From: Ceratodon purpureus
Lineage: Eukaryota > Streptophyta > Bryopsida > Pseudoditrichales > Ditrichaceae
Length of the DNA stretch: 64,000 nt
NCBI GenBank assembly: GCA_014871385.1
Contig: CM026424.1
Location: 1,240,001 to 1,304,000, forward strand
Reading direction: 5' to 3'
Shown here: positions 24,018 to 36,800 of the stretch, piece by piece
How the letters are laid out: the number at the start of each line of letters is the position of its first letter
How positions within the stretch are numbered: the first letter of the stretch is position 1
Made by a program: the position numbers and the translations under genes
Notes under the pieces: model-generated
Database searches by the model: none
The model's input: the letters and a program-made list of their open reading frames with translations, nothing else
Told to the model about the DNA's origin: nothing

Positions 24018-24190
24018 AGATGGTTAAACCAGTGTTGGTCTGTTATGTCACGGTTCTCAGTGAAATGAATCAATGAGAGTCATTATGAGAAGTGGTGGAC
24101 CTCAAATGGGTATTTAGAATGAACCATTGTCCAAGGTTTCACCGTAGAAAGATGCCATAACAGTCCAACACTGGTTTGAACTGCAATGGG
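24018..24190. ncRNA. long hairpin, candidate microRNA precursor
   Basis: AAACCAGTGTTGG at 24026-24038 continues to TCTGTTATG and is complementary to CATAACAGTCCAACACTGGT near 24156-24175, with one T/T mismatch in 22 bp. Weaker pairing extends through TCTCAGTGAAA with TTTCACCGTAGAAA, leaving a loop of about 70 nt. Length and pairing fit a plant MIR foldback, but an inverted transposon end could look the same. I do not recognise the mature sequence. Confidence 0.35.
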
Positions 24191-25210
24191 ACATAGGGTT
24201 CATGGGGTATTGCCTGCACATCTAACCAGGCTGGATATGGCGATTATTTGCCTGCAATAAAAATGCTGGCCTGCCCTGACATCGAGACAAGGCGAGCTTT
24301 ATTGTGAGAAGTGTGCTTACAGTTATGCAGGTAAATACTAAACACACAACCGTACTGTCAGTTTCAACACAGAGAGCTTCAAGAAAAACATCATATCCTA
24401 GATTTGTGGTTTCGGCCTGAGTCAATTTTGAAGAGAACAAGTACAAAACTGACCTCATTTAAAATGTTAAATTACACTAAAGGCACTCCTAAAGACAGGA
24501 CATCCATATTCGAGTGTTTGAAAGAAGTGGATCTTAGAAATTGGTTCTCTTCAGATCCACTTTCTGAAAAGTGAACTTGTAGAGCTCTTCGACTGGAGCA
24601 AATGTCTGACCATATACATTTTGTTGCAACATCGTTGTGCTTATTGAGGTTCTTGTCAAAATCCCGTGAAGGGACTTCGAGCATTCTAAGTCTATGCATA
24701 GTACGTCGTGCTATGCTAGCATGACATAGGAGCTACTTTTCTCGGCGAGGAGAAAGATATAACTCGTTAATTCACCAAAGAATTTCAACACTTCAATGCA
24801 TATATTTGTTAACCTTAGACCGAATTTCTGATATAATGAAGTGCTCTGAATCTAATTTTAGACACATATTCTTTAATATTCGTTTCATGTTAGCGCTTGG
24901 GTGCGTTGAGATTACACACGAACCATACCTTCCACTGCTGTGCTCCAATGTTCTCCGAAGAAAATGAAAGAACCATACTGGGTCGTTATGACGATGACTT
25001 GTCACTAGCCTTTGAAGATATACCAGAACAAACTCAAAGCACCAAAACTGGAAACCAGTCGCTGCACATTTGCAAGCAAAGACATGACTCCAAAAATAAA
25101 CTCTTTCCACAGGGATTTTTAGGCTGAAAATGGCGTGAAGTACATAAGAACAAAATCTGGATGTATAAAGTGAATGAGAATGAACACATCACAAATTCCA
25201 CCCTTTCTAT

Positions 25211-27821
25211 TTACTCTTCAACCTCGTTGATAGCGTTAAGGCGTTTAACCAAAGCTGCCTGGCGCTCATCATAGGTCAACTTCTTGATCTTCCATCTGGG
25301 CGTAATAAAAAGAAAACAATCATTAGAAAGACAACAATAAGTAATAAGCAAGCACTACAAGGCAACCAAGCTGAGCGAAATTGACAATCAAATTCGGTCC
25401 AAATTGAACCAAATAAGCAGCTGCTAACAAACAACCAATTCGACCTCATTGCTTTCATGATAATAAGTTCTACCGCAGGCTCAGTACAGAAGTTTCTTTT
25501 AGGATAGAGAATGGACCTCTTTGGCTCGGCAGGGGCCTTCTTCTCAGTCTTCTGTTGGGCAGGGTCAGCACGAATGGCGGCATGCACTTTTGTATACATA
25601 TCGGCAAGGTCCTCAGCCTCAATGCCTTCCTTGATAAAACCGCTGAAGTGAGATTGGTACTTTTCAGGCTCATCCTCCTTCAGAAGCTGCACAGGACCCA
25701 TAAAACAGTCAAATCTCAATACTTCATCCGCAATAAAAAAAAACAAGCAGCAGATCTTTCAACCGCAAGAAAATCAGATCCATCATCTATTTCCTAAACC
25801 ATGTACCAAGTATTGCACAGAATTACCCACCCTCATGTAGTCAGCGATGTGACCACCCAGAATATACTTGCGATGAGTTTCAGCGTTCAAAGACTTATCA
25901 TCCTTGCTGAAACCTGCGAACCTCTTCTCGCTGTGAGGAACATCCAAACCTCCATCAAGGGCACCCTGATTATCACAGCAATATCAGGACACAAAACAAT
26001 ATCCATGATCCAGATGAAGATGCTAGCACAAGTAGCCAGCCATGTACGCTTCTCAGCAAGTGATAGCCTGTGATGCTAAAGTATCTCATCCAAAATAGGT
26101 TCACCAAATTACCTTCAAAGCACCAAACACTCTGTTGCCAGTAGTGGTCCTCACAAGACCAACGTCCAACAGAGCCCTAAATGGCCTCTTCTCGTCTCCC
26201 TCTTCGACGTTGTAGTCTTCACCAGTAGCCTGGCAGAATAAAACAGTGTTGAAACAAGTAAATAGTGAGATCTGCTGCGATCTAAAGACGAGCTCTTGAA
26301 TAAAAGACACCTATGAATACCCCACACTAAGGCTGCAACAAGCTGATACCCAGAGTCGTGTCAAAAACACTATACAGATTTGAAGAGCACAGACAAATTC
26401 TGAAACTAAACAGCATTAAATGTCAAGGTGGACAACGATTCCCAAACAGTTGACTGTAACCCCTACAAATGAAGTGGAGGGCTATAACGGACCGTTTCAT
26501 TGCCAACGTACTCCTGATCCAGCTCAAAGTTCTTCAGATGACGACGAGCCAAAAGAAGACCAGTGCAGTAGGCTGCAACATATCAGAGTCCTCACAGTCA
26601 GACCCAGAGCTCTACGAAGAAATGATTGATTTGTCTGTTGAACAGTTCAACAAATCCATGAGGAAAAGAACCTCAAAGATGAGCATTTGCTGTACCTGCG
26701 GCGTAGTTTGTGAGACCACCCTTCAGACCATACCGGGGAAGTTCGTGAGCGTAGGCAGAGGTGAGAACGATATCACCAGCAAGAGTGGCGTAGGTGATTT
26801 GGGCCACAATATCCTTGTTGGTCTGGGAAAAGACGACTTAAGGAAAAACTACTGGACATCAGAAACTAAAAATCCCGCAATCAAGAAGTCCGGGCTTTTA
26901 ACAAATCATAGAGCCCTATAAACATGAGACAGTTTCATTCATTCGTACATGAATCCCCAAAAAACCCGAGACGAAAGCCCTAAAACCCTAAAACACCCAA
27001 AGATACAGACAGAAAATAGACAATTAACCCGGACGTTCGCCCCGATGACCCAATCAATGCATTCCGCATCATTCTCGTTTCCAAAGGATACGAATCGCAC
27101 AACAAAACGGTACTTCGGAGTGTTGTACTTGTTCTTGTCCTGAGTGGTCAAGCGAATCCTGGCCCGGTAGTCGGTCTTACCGGCTGCATCGCCAAAACAA
27201 GAACCCATCAGAAACCCTAAACTTAACCGCCAAACCCAAACCCACAAATTTCTGCAAAACTCCAAAACCTAAAACTGAACCAGAACGGTCAATAAACCAC
27301 TCTAACCCACAAAGCCAGCAAACTCGATGCACCAACATCGAACAACTCTCACCTCTGCGGCGTTTGTACTTGACCTGGAACCTCTTGAAGTAGGCCTTGG
27401 TCTTGTTCGGCTTGATGAACGCCTGGTCAAGAACAGAAACAGCAAAACATTACACTTCAAGGCAAAGCTCACAGCATCACAGTGGCTCCCTCTTTCGCCA
27501 TAATACCACATCACTCATGCATTAGGGTTTGCAACTAATGAAAGGCTCTCATTTAACAAACTCCCAAAAACGCCATTTCACAGGGCAGAGAACAACACTC
27601 GAACATCTCCACACTAAACAAAAATTCCTGTACACTGGAAGACGCTTCCGAATCTCAGAATAAAAACATATCCCACATGTATTAGGGTTTGCAACTGCAA
27701 GAGCCTCTTGTTGAAAAAATTGCTAGAGACTCCAAATCATTCTGGCATTTCAAAGAAGCATTTCGGCAGCATTGTGAGGACCTCAGTGGTGGAGTGGAGT
27801 TGGAATGGGGGAGCTCACCAT
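25211..27821 (-). CDS. RPL5: 60S ribosomal protein L5 (uL18)
   Basis: This gene encodes large-subunit protein uL18, which binds 5S rRNA with uL5 and carries it to the ribosome. Nine exons join in phase to 292 residues: 27821-27819 (the ATG alone), 27422-27353, 27183-27092, 26822-26696, 26572-26493, 26229-26113, 25965-25831, 25686-25517 and 25295-25211. Motifs in order are [98 protein letters not shown] and [17 protein letters not shown]. Length fits the family (about 295-300). Two donors are GTCCRT, unusual but required by phase. An initiator-only first exon is common in plant ribosomal protein genes; two telo-box motifs lie in intron 1. Confidence 0.95.
27521..27530 (-). promoter_or_regulatory. 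telo-box (AAACCCTAAT) in RPL5 intron 1
   Basis: ATTAGGGTTT on the plus strand is AAACCCTAAT in gene orientation. Telo-boxes near the start are an established mark of plant translation-machinery genes. It sits inside a repeated phrase, ATTAGGGTTTGCAACT, that recurs 160 bp away. Confidence 0.5.
27681..27690 (-). promoter_or_regulatory. second telo-box in RPL5 intron 1
   Basis: It is the same motif and flank (ATTAGGGTTTGCAACT) as at 27521, also within intron 1, about 130 bp downstream of the ATG exon. Confidence 0.5.
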
Positions 27822-29326
27822 TGCTGGAGACGGAGCAGCAGCGCGAAGGAGAGACGCCTGAAAGAGAACGGAAACAGACTCTTCCACCAGCCTTAGAGCC
27901 CCGCTCAGGCGAAGGCTGCGCCGTCCGATCTCGGCGTGGCTTCCCTCCCTACGGCCCCGATGTGGCGAGCTCTCGTGCCCTAATCAATTGCTGTCCGAGA
28001 CGAATACGCAAAACCGACGCTTAACACCCAAAAGCGGTATTATGTACAATTCACCTAGATTCTTGCGTGAATGTCGGTTTTGGGGACTGCAACGGGTTTT
28101 GGCATCATCTGGAAGTCGCGTCTCCTCCTTCATGGCATTCAATGTCTCAAGTGTTGCCAATGATATGTTTGATTCCATAAAATTAATCGATCTCTTCTAT
28201 TTTTGTATCATTGTGATTTTTAAGATTACAGTACCTCAAATGTTACCGGTGATGTACATTGGTCTAGGAAAAAAATAGGCTACAATTGTTTTTTTTCAAG
28301 TGCAACATTGAGGCCGTGTGGTGCTACTAATATCCTTGGTAATTCCTGTCTCTTCTCTGACTATTGACTCCGGAAACTGAACAAAATCAGTCTGATCCGG
28401 ACACTCAGGATCTCCTCAGCGATGGCAAACTGTGCAGGACAGTCTGGATTGTGTCATGTGAATTAAATTAGCGCAGCAACATCACTTTGCATGGATACCA
28501 TCGCCTTCCATCAACACGATTGCAAGATAAGTTATCAAGGAACTTATTGGTGGCCAGCTTCATTACAGCGACAACCAGAACCGATACCGGCAGGCTGATT
28601 CAGTTTTCCAGAACTTAGAAATCAGATGTAACTTGTAGCCTTTGAACAGATCTTTCATGTTCCTTTTAATGACTCATGTTGTTGCTGCAGCAGTTTGATA
28701 CACAATAAATAGGCTTTTTGTTAGATAATTCTCTTCTTGATTGTTGGATTATTTGATATTAGCCCACTTAGAAGAGGCTGTAGCATTAAATTGCATAAAA
28801 ATAAAACATTTGAGTCATTATCTAGAAGTGTTTTATTCTGACGCTCAATCTTTTGTTCATTCACAATGGTGTTATAAGATGAGCTCGTTGATTGTTTCAC
28901 TTGCATTCGCAGTGCTAGAAATGAAGGCCCTCATTTCAAGCAAACGAATGTCTTGGCCAATGGATTCCAATGTTTCTGTAATAGTTGGCAAGTTGCAGCC
29001 TTGACGATTGTTCTAAAGCCCTGCTCACTGCATTATTTGTAATAAGGAAGAGACTAGAACTAACTTTGTAATCCCATGTTGCACGAAACATCAAAGTTTC
29101 GATCCTCCATTGAATCCATGCGTGTGGCAATCCCATTCATTCTCGCAGCTTCCCGTTTAAAGAATGACATCTACTTATGTACTGATTGCACTCTAGTTAT
29201 CTTGCTGAAATCTGCTCACTTGTTGTCGATCTTTGAGTTGAGTGTGTAGAATCATAGCACCAGCAGCGATTATGCATAATAGCAGCTAGCTGGGCCGCAT
29301 TGTGGCAGACCAGTCTTGGCTCTGCC
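27822..29326. other. RPL5 promoter and intergenic DNA
   Basis: About 27822-28000 is GC-richer and should hold the RPL5 5'UTR and promoter. From 28030 on no gene, RNA or clear repeat is visible. Confidence 0.4.
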
Positions 29327-29646
29327 ATGCAAGTTTCACTTGTAACCTTCCTGCTTACAATTGTCACCCAGCTGCTCCTGTATGCTCAACATCAAGTCTG
29401 GAGACGAAAGCTGAATCTTCCTCCTCGACCATGGCCCGGCATCGGATCCCTGCACTTGCTCGGCAAGCGTTCCTGAGAGACTGAAGCTGTGATGTCCGTG
29501 CTTTTATGTCGTTAACACATCTCTAGCTTCCAGAGGCAGCGATGGAGTTTCTAAAGCTCCAGAACGCCATGTCCTCCGCCCAGGCTCCCATGTTTCTCCG
29601 CTGCTGGAACTCAATAAGCCTAAAGAAGCGAAAATTACAAGTTTAA
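29327..29646 (+). pseudogene. cytochrome P450 N-terminal fragment (broken)
   Basis: A 49-codon frame from 29327 has a hydrophobic anchor (VSLVTFLLTIVTQLLLYAQ), then the basic and proline-rich P450 hinge RRKLNLPPRPWPGIGSLHLL, and stops at 29474. A second frame at 29542-29646 carries on with LQNAMSSAQAPMFLR, comparable to the xxMSxxHGPLMFLR segment after the hinge in plant P450s. The rest of the enzyme, including the heme-binding Cys loop, is absent downstream. It is therefore a truncated, frameshifted relic. Confidence 0.6.
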
Positions 29647-30017
29647 GGTTTTCCAATTTGTGACAGTTCCACTGTAGCGCAATCCAATCTGGAGAAGCCC
29701 AGATTTGGAGATGGAAGTGAGCACGTCACAAAGAAAAGCTTGGATGTATCCAATATCTCCACATCTTTCCATGTTACTGTCTACATCACCTGTAGTAATT
29801 TGGCATTGAGTCACTTACAAGTTTCCTAATATAAATGTTAAAGCAGAATAGGCTTGTCAAGCTTGCAGCCAAAGCATCACTTGTTAGATAATTTTTCGAG
29901 CAAGGAAATAGTTCCAACAAAGTAATGCCACATAAAGCCGAGTTCCAGAACAAACCATACCAATCAAGATCAGCAGCATAGTGGGTCAAACATTTTCCGT
30001 ATTCAATATAAAAGTGA
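29647..30017. other. short intergenic stretch
   Basis: It is the 3' flank of the DUF177 gene. Nothing else is seen. Confidence 0.4.
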
Positions 30018-31458
30018 TTATAATTTGGGATCATCAGAGCGGTCTTGTTGTTGCTCCTCAAGCTGCTTCTTCAGCTGCTCTAGAGGGCCCCAAATATCCT
30101 TTTTCCTATTCAGACCTAATATTTCCTCCATGTTCACGGTATTCTCTGTCTTCTTTTTCTTCCCACAACGGCAGGGGGTGTTGTTAAGGTTGACCCCACA
30201 ACCAAAGCAGAGGCCCGGGCAAGCGGAGTCACACAAAGACTTTGCTGGTATCTCAAGATGGATGGTATCACGCAAATACTTTGAAAGATCACATTCCTTC
30301 TGGTCACGTGGAAAATGAAGCTTGTCATCCAAATCAATATCTAGCTCTGCCTCTACATCGTCGTCGTCTTCGGCACTCCATTTAAAAGCGTCTTCTCCTA
30401 GTACGACTCCTAGGTTAACTTGGGTCGGCTCTTTCACAGGATCCTCGGTCAGGAGAAGGTTGAAGGATGTATAAATTCGTTCAGCAACTGGCGCGAGACA
30501 CCTGGAAAGAGGCAGGTGATTAAAAAATTAAACACAATTTTAAATTTCAGTGATTTCTGAAGTGTAGAACTGCCCTAACTGACGTGTTTGTTAACTGCCA
30601 TGCGGTCAACAAAAACGAAGCCTAAGGAGTAAAGATATAGCCTCGTGTGTATAAACATTAGAATTTGATAAGACCTCATTTCGTTAGACAAAAGAACTTG
30701 ATATCAAAACCCACTTACCGATTGCAAACCATTGTTAGAGCTGTCCTTAGCACACCATCGACTCGGTAGTCTCTTCCTTCCTTTGTGACTTCTACAGTGA
30801 TTTGAACAGGGGTACCGACTACCCCATCCACCTCTGACGTTTCGAGCCCCATGTCAATGGCCAAAGAAATCGCTTTCTCAGATGAGAATCTCGTCAGCCC
30901 CAACCTTTCGAGAGTTGTTGCATAGTCAGCCCGCGATTGTGCAGCACTCCTTCTGAACATTACAGCACCTTCCCACGGAGTTCCTTCCTCTTCGTCTCCT
31001 TCCACAGCACCTGCATCCATTAGTGAAATAGAGTCACTATAAGACACGTTGGAATTACTGCTGCAACTTTCACTACAAATGCAACCATTTTGGTATGAAG
31101 CCCTGATTATCCAACAAAGATTGTGTAATGACTTACCGATTGGAAGAGCATTGCATTGACGAAATGTCCTTGTAAAGACTCGTCTATCCAGTGACCATGA
31201 CGCCGGTGAAAGAATATTGACATCATGAAAACGGTCGCTGCTCGTGACGTCCTGCCTTGCATTAACGCAATGATAACATTGAGGTCTCCTTACATGTGAG
31301 GTTCTCAACACTCCCAGACATGCGGCATTTGAGAATCTGGACCAGCCGCCGTGTTGAATTAGAGACGCATGTCCTGCTATCTCGCTAAGACCATGTTGTG
31401 GGCTCTCCAGACAAAAGTTATACACCCTGGTTTGAGGGCACAGTGCTGTCATGGCCAT
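30018..31458 (-). CDS. plastid DUF177 (YceD-like) protein
   Basis: Two exons, 31458-30719 and 30501-30018, join with phase 2 to 407 residues. The first 120 residues are Ser/Arg-rich with few acidic residues, fitting a plastid transit region. The body has GTPVQITVEVTKEGRDYRVDG and RCLAPVAERIYTSFNLLL, then acidic residues, CDLSKYLRDTIHLEIP and the Cys cluster CDSACPGLCFGCGVNLNNTP followed by CRCG, the hallmark of DUF177/YceD proteins. In bacteria YceD is linked to 23S rRNA processing next to rpmF, and plant members are implicated in plastid 23S rRNA accumulation. The C-terminus (WGPLEQLKKQLEEQQ) is a short coiled coil. Confidence 0.85.
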
Positions 31459-31888
31459 TATATTTTATTTCAAAAAAAGAGAGAAAATTTGACGATTGTA
31501 TAGCTTTGATCGATGTAATATACAAGCTGGGACACTTCGTTGAAACCTGCAACAGTAATGCGCGCACATTATTTGAAGCTAGAATGGAACTTGGTGAAGA
31601 TGGAAAGTTAGCGTGGACCAAACAAACCAAGCGAAAGGCTCACGAAAAATCTGCGAAGAAAGGCAGAAAACTTCACTACAGCTATCAATCCCTGATGCAT
31701 GAGCAAACCATAGCACAACGACAATGCTAAGAGTGCAATACTCGTTTCAGGTACACCAACCGATGAGCCCAATACATCGCACTGTGATCAATATGGAAGA
31801 GGTCCAGTATATCGACTGAGTAATATGTAGTCTGCAAAACTGCGGGCGAGCGGTACTTACAGAAGGCACAGCGAAGGATCAAGATCCT

Positions 31889-32954
31889 TCACACTGCAGT
31901 CTTTTTAGCAAGTGCCTTAGCTTTCTCCAACTCCTCTGCAGCATGACGAGAGAAACCAGCATGAGTCAAGCATATTTAAACTGTTCCTCCAATAGAAAGC
32001 ACACGAACAAGGAAAACCGTCACATAAACAATCATAGCCACCGAAAAATTAGCGCAAAATCCACAGTAATATCAAATACAATCCGTCTCCGACCAGCAAG
32101 TAAACTTACTTTGCTGAGATTTCACAGCTGCTTTCACAGTTGTCCGGAAAAAAATTCCACCACGCTTTTCATAAACAGCCTGTGAAGTCAATTTCAAGAA
32201 TCGACAATCAGAAAACCAATAAAACGCTCTAAAAAAATCATGTGTTCAGATTAGCGTGCGGTGCCTAAAGCATCAAAAAACACTCTCAAAATGAAACTCA
32301 GCTTTGAATTATCATGTACTAGTACTTCTTACAATACCCCCGACTCTGCTTTCCTCCAAGAACCTTGACCTAACGCTTCTCAGCATGGTACATATCCTCC
32401 GCCTCAGCAATGCCTCAGCAATGCATCAGCAAAGCATCAGCAAAGCGGCCCTATACTAACATAAGAGTACACTCCAGAGCACCTTCATCACAAAATTCAC
32501 ACATCGAATGCGCTGGAGAAACACTCTCAATTTCAAACCGCAGCCTTATCCTCCCAAAACAATTCCTCCAAAGCCAAAAACACATACCAAATCCCGGCCG
32601 CATTAGACCCCCAATTACTGTCACCACAAACCAACACAAACCCTCATCTCTCCATCCCACAGACAACCACCTAAACCCCATCCCACAAACCCCCTGCACA
32701 AGGACGAAACCATTACCCTGGTCTCGTGCAAGCTCTTGAGCTCCGCGCAAGCGACATCCAACTGGTGCACCTGCAGCGCCAGTGATCAATTCCCACCAGA
32801 TGAGACTCTCCCCCTTCAGTGATCAGTCCCCACCGCTGAACTTCCTCCCATCTGCGGCAGAATACGAAAGAGATGGCTCAATGGAAAGGCCAGGGACAGG
32901 GGGAGCGAGTGATAGTACCTTCAAGTCCAGGGCAGGCGTCGAGGAGGATGCCAT
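31889..32954 (-). CDS. 68-residue coiled-coil microprotein, prefoldin-like (four exons)
   Basis: Exons 32954-32919, 32770-32717, 32179-32110 and 31935-31889 join with GT-AG introns in phases 0, 0 and 1 to a 68-codon frame ending TGA. It begins MASSSTPALDLK, continues VHQLDVACAELKSLHETR and AVYEKRGGIFFRTTVKAAVK, and ends KELEKAKALAKKTAV. The pattern of two helices around a VYxxRxxxxFF turn resembles the small beta-prefoldin-like ASDURF protein of the human PAQosome. This resemblance is from memory and tentative. Each exon is too short to stand out alone; the support is phase continuity and clean splice sites. An alternative is that it is a noncoding transcript. Confidence 0.5.
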
Positions 32955-33844
32955 AGCCAAGGATGATGTTGCTGCGGCGGCGCCTTCAAATCCCCCCACA
33001 CCACGCTTTGCTTTCTCGCTCCGCTCTGCGTCTCTTGATCTCTGGGGTTTAAGAGATGAGTGTCCTAAAGCCGTCAGTGGATGTAAAAGCGCAGGAATCT
33101 AGGCAAAGTGTACATTGTAGGTTGTGCTGGTTTTTAGTAGAGTGAGGGATTAGGGTGCGCCCCGTCCTGGATAACATGCTTACTAATGAAACTGAGCGAG
33201 TTGTGGATGACTGAGAGGATGGATGACCACATTCCTAATGAGCTACCTTTGGATGCGTATCCTGAAGCCGTTACTAGGGGTGTTCAGTGTGGGAGATGAG
33301 GCCACTAGTTAGTGTCACTAGAAATAAATCTTACATCCAATAGAATTTAAGGATGTCACTTAAACCGGGTGTCCGGGTATATAAGGGGGATAGACTCTGC
33401 GCCATTTGGAACCCTATTCCTGTGAGGTCTCTCCACCTCTCTCGGAGCTCTCAAGGAATCAGAGCAATAGTTCAAGATATTTTGACTCCGAAGATAAAAA
33501 GGGGGAGGTAACCTCGGGAGTGAGTGGGGGATTATCGGTTTAATGCCGTGAGCTACTCTTTTGGGCTCCACTCGATTGCGGCTCACTTGATTATTGACTC
33601 TATTTTCGTTAATCCAGTTGATGGGTAAGTTTACCTCGATGAACAATGATGAGAAATAGAAAAAAAACTGTGCATAGTGTCACTGTGCTTTGAGACATCA
33701 TCCTCATGATGTAAGACAAATGTCAAAAAAGGAATGAAAATTAAAATTAAATTTATATAACAAAGTATGAATTTGATATGAATTTTTGAAGTGTGTTCAA
33801 CACTTCCAATTCCTTCATAAACCTCATATGCAACAACCATAATT
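32955..33844. other. intergenic; LTR- or promoter-like patch
   Basis: About 32955-33100 is the upstream region of the microprotein gene. At 33378-33385 a TATATAAG box is followed by pyrimidine-rich leader-like sequence, which could be an LTR remnant. Ends were not found. Confidence 0.3.
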
Positions 33845-36800
33845 TCATCTTTCACAAGTTTAAAGAATATGTACAAAGCATCAAGTATTTGAAGAGTTAA
33901 CCTTCTTGAGAAAACAAATTCACCAACCAAGCTCGTAATTTAATCTTTTATAAGTTTTTAGAAGTTGTAAAAAATGTCAAGTATCTCAAATGTAAACCTT
34001 CCAAAGAAAACCACAACCACCAATTGAGCTCTACATTCAATCTTTCATAAGATATAAAAAGTTGTAGGAAGCATCAAGTATCTCAAATGTTAACCTTCTT
34101 TAGAAAACCAAAACCAATAATCAAGCTCATTACTTAATCTTTCATAAGTCTTCAGAAGTTAAAGAAAGCATCAAGTATCTTGAATGTTAAGCTTCTTGAA
34201 AAAACCACAACCACCAACCGAGCTTCAATTTAACTTAATCTTTCATAAGTTTTAAGAAGTTGTAGAACGCGTCAAGTATGTGGAATCTAAACCTTACGAG
34301 AAAAACAAACCACCACCCACCTCCAAATTTAATCTTTCACAAGTTTTAAGACGTTGTGTAAAAAGGGTCGAGTATCTTAATTGTTAAACTTTTTGAGAAA
34401 ACCAAAACCACCATTTGTGCTGCAAACTTAATCTTTCATAAGTATTAAGAAGTTCTAAAAAAGTGTCGAATATGTCAATTGTTAATGTTCTTGAGAAAAC
34501 CAAAACCAAAACCACCCACACAACTCAAAATTTAATCGTTCATAAGATTTCAGAATTTGTAAAAAGTGTCAAATGTAAACCTTCAAGAGAAAACCAAAAC
34601 CACCAACTGAGCTTTATATTCAATCATTTATAAGATATAAGAAGTTGTAGAAAGTATTGAGTATCTCAAATGTTAACCTTCTTGAATAACCAAAAACCAC
34701 CAAACGAACTCCAAACATAATCCTTTATAAGTTTTAAGAAGTTGTAGGGAGAGTAGACTATCTCAAATATTAACTTTCTTGAGGAAACCAAAATCAATAA
34801 TTGAGTTCCACACTTAATCTTTCATATGTTTTCAGAAGTTGTAGGAAGCATCAAATATGTAGAATGTAAACCTTCTTAGAAAAACAAACCACCAACCAAG
34901 CTCCAAATTTAATATTTCATAAGTTTTAAGAAGTTGTAGAAAGTGTCGAGTCTCAAATGTTAACCTTCTTGAGAATACCATAACCACCAACCAAACTCCA
35001 AACTTAATCTTTCATAAGTTTTAAGAAGTTAACGGAAGCATCAAGTTTTTGAAATGATAACCTTATTGGAAAAAAAAACCTACCAGCGGAGCTCTATATT
35101 TAATCTTTCTTAGGTTTTAAAAAGTTGTAGATAGTGTCGAGTATATCAAATGTTTACCTTCTGGGAAAAACCAAAACCATCAACCGAGCTCTAAACTGAA
35201 TCTTTCAAAGTTTTAAGAAGTTGTAGGAAGAGTAGAGTATCTCCAATGTTAACTTTTTTGAGGTAATCAAAAGCAATAACCGAGCTCCTAACTTAATCTT
35301 TCACACATTTTAAGAAGGTGTAGTAAGCCTCAAGTATCTCAAATAATCACCTTTTTAGAAAAGAAATCCACTAACCAAGCTCCAAATTTAATCTTTCATA
35401 TTTTGAGGAAGTTGTGAGAAGCAAGAAGTATCTCCATTAGGGGAATTCTGGGGTCTCTAGAGGGCCTTTGGGTTTCCCACGTGCCTAAAAATTTGACCCA
35501 GCCCATGCACTTTATCCGCTTGCACCAATGGTGCCAACAAGTCGCCAAATCGATGTTTCGGGGGTCCAGTCAATCGCTGCCAGCAACGGCGTGTGCCACT
35601 GCTGTCATCCCATTGGACAATACGAGCAGTAATGACGCTGTCAACGGGCGTGTGCCACTGCTGTCACCCCATTGGACAGTAGCTCCTGACGTTGGCAGTG
35701 GGCATGATATCCACCAATGAGATTACTTAGAGAGGCATGCGTGGGCAGTAAGTTCACCTACCTTCGGGCTGTCTTACAAGGCCCTTTGGAGACCCCATAT
35801 TTCCCCTAATGCAATGTTAATCTTCTTGAGAAAACGGAACCACCAACAGACCTTCAAACTTCCAAGTCATTCAAAAGTTTTAAGAAGTTGTAGGTAGAGT
35901 AGAGTATCTTAAATGTTAACCTTCATGAGAAAACCAAAACCAATAATCGAGCTCCAAACTCAATCCTTAACATGTATTAAAAAGATGTAGAAAGCATCAA
36001 GTATGTAGGGGTTAAACTTCCTTAGAAAAAAAGACCACCAACTAAGCTCCAAATTTAATCTTTCATAACTTTTAGGAAGTTGTAAGAAACAACAAGTATC
36101 TCAAATGTTAATCTTCTTGAGAAAACCAAAACCAGCGACCGTGCTCCTTACATATTCTTTCATAAGTTTGAAATAGCTGTAAAAACAATCAAGTATCTCA
36201 AATGGTAATATTCATAGAAAAATAATCCTGTAAAAAGCATCAAATTTGTGGAAAGTAAACCATTTAAGAAAAACAAACCACCAACCGAGCTCCAAATTTA
36301 ATCTTTCATACGTTTTAAAAAGTTGTAAACATCAAGTATATGGAATAGTAACCTTCTTGTGATAACGAAAACCACTAACCAAGCTCCAAACTTAATCTTT
36401 CACAAGTTTTAGGCAGTTGTAGATCGTTCATAAGTTTTAAGAAGTTTTAAGATGCATCAAGTATCTTGAATGTTACCTTACTTGAGAAAACAAAATCACT
36501 AAACAAGCTCCAAACTTAACCTTTTATGAGTTTTAAAAAGTTGTAGAAAGTGTCTGGTATCTCAAATGTTAACCTTCTTGAGATAACCAAAACCACCAAC
36601 CATACTCCAAACCTAAACTTTTATAAGTTATAAGAAATTCTAGGAAGCGTAAAGTATGTAGATGTAAACCTTTTTGTAAAAACAAACTTGCAACCGAGCT
36701 CCAAACTTAATCTTTTATAACATTTAAGAAGTTGTCGTAATATTTGAGTATCTCAAATGTAAATCTTCTTGATAATACCAAAACCACCAAACAAGCTCCA

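Noticed and set aside
26420..26921. 69- and 150-codon plus-strand frames
   Set aside because: They are antisense shadows of RPL5 exons.
35431..35810. Helitron reading (TC start, CTAA end) of the MITE
   Set aside because: The left TCTC belongs to the satellite unit, whose continuation resumes after the right end, and long inverted ends argue against Helitron.
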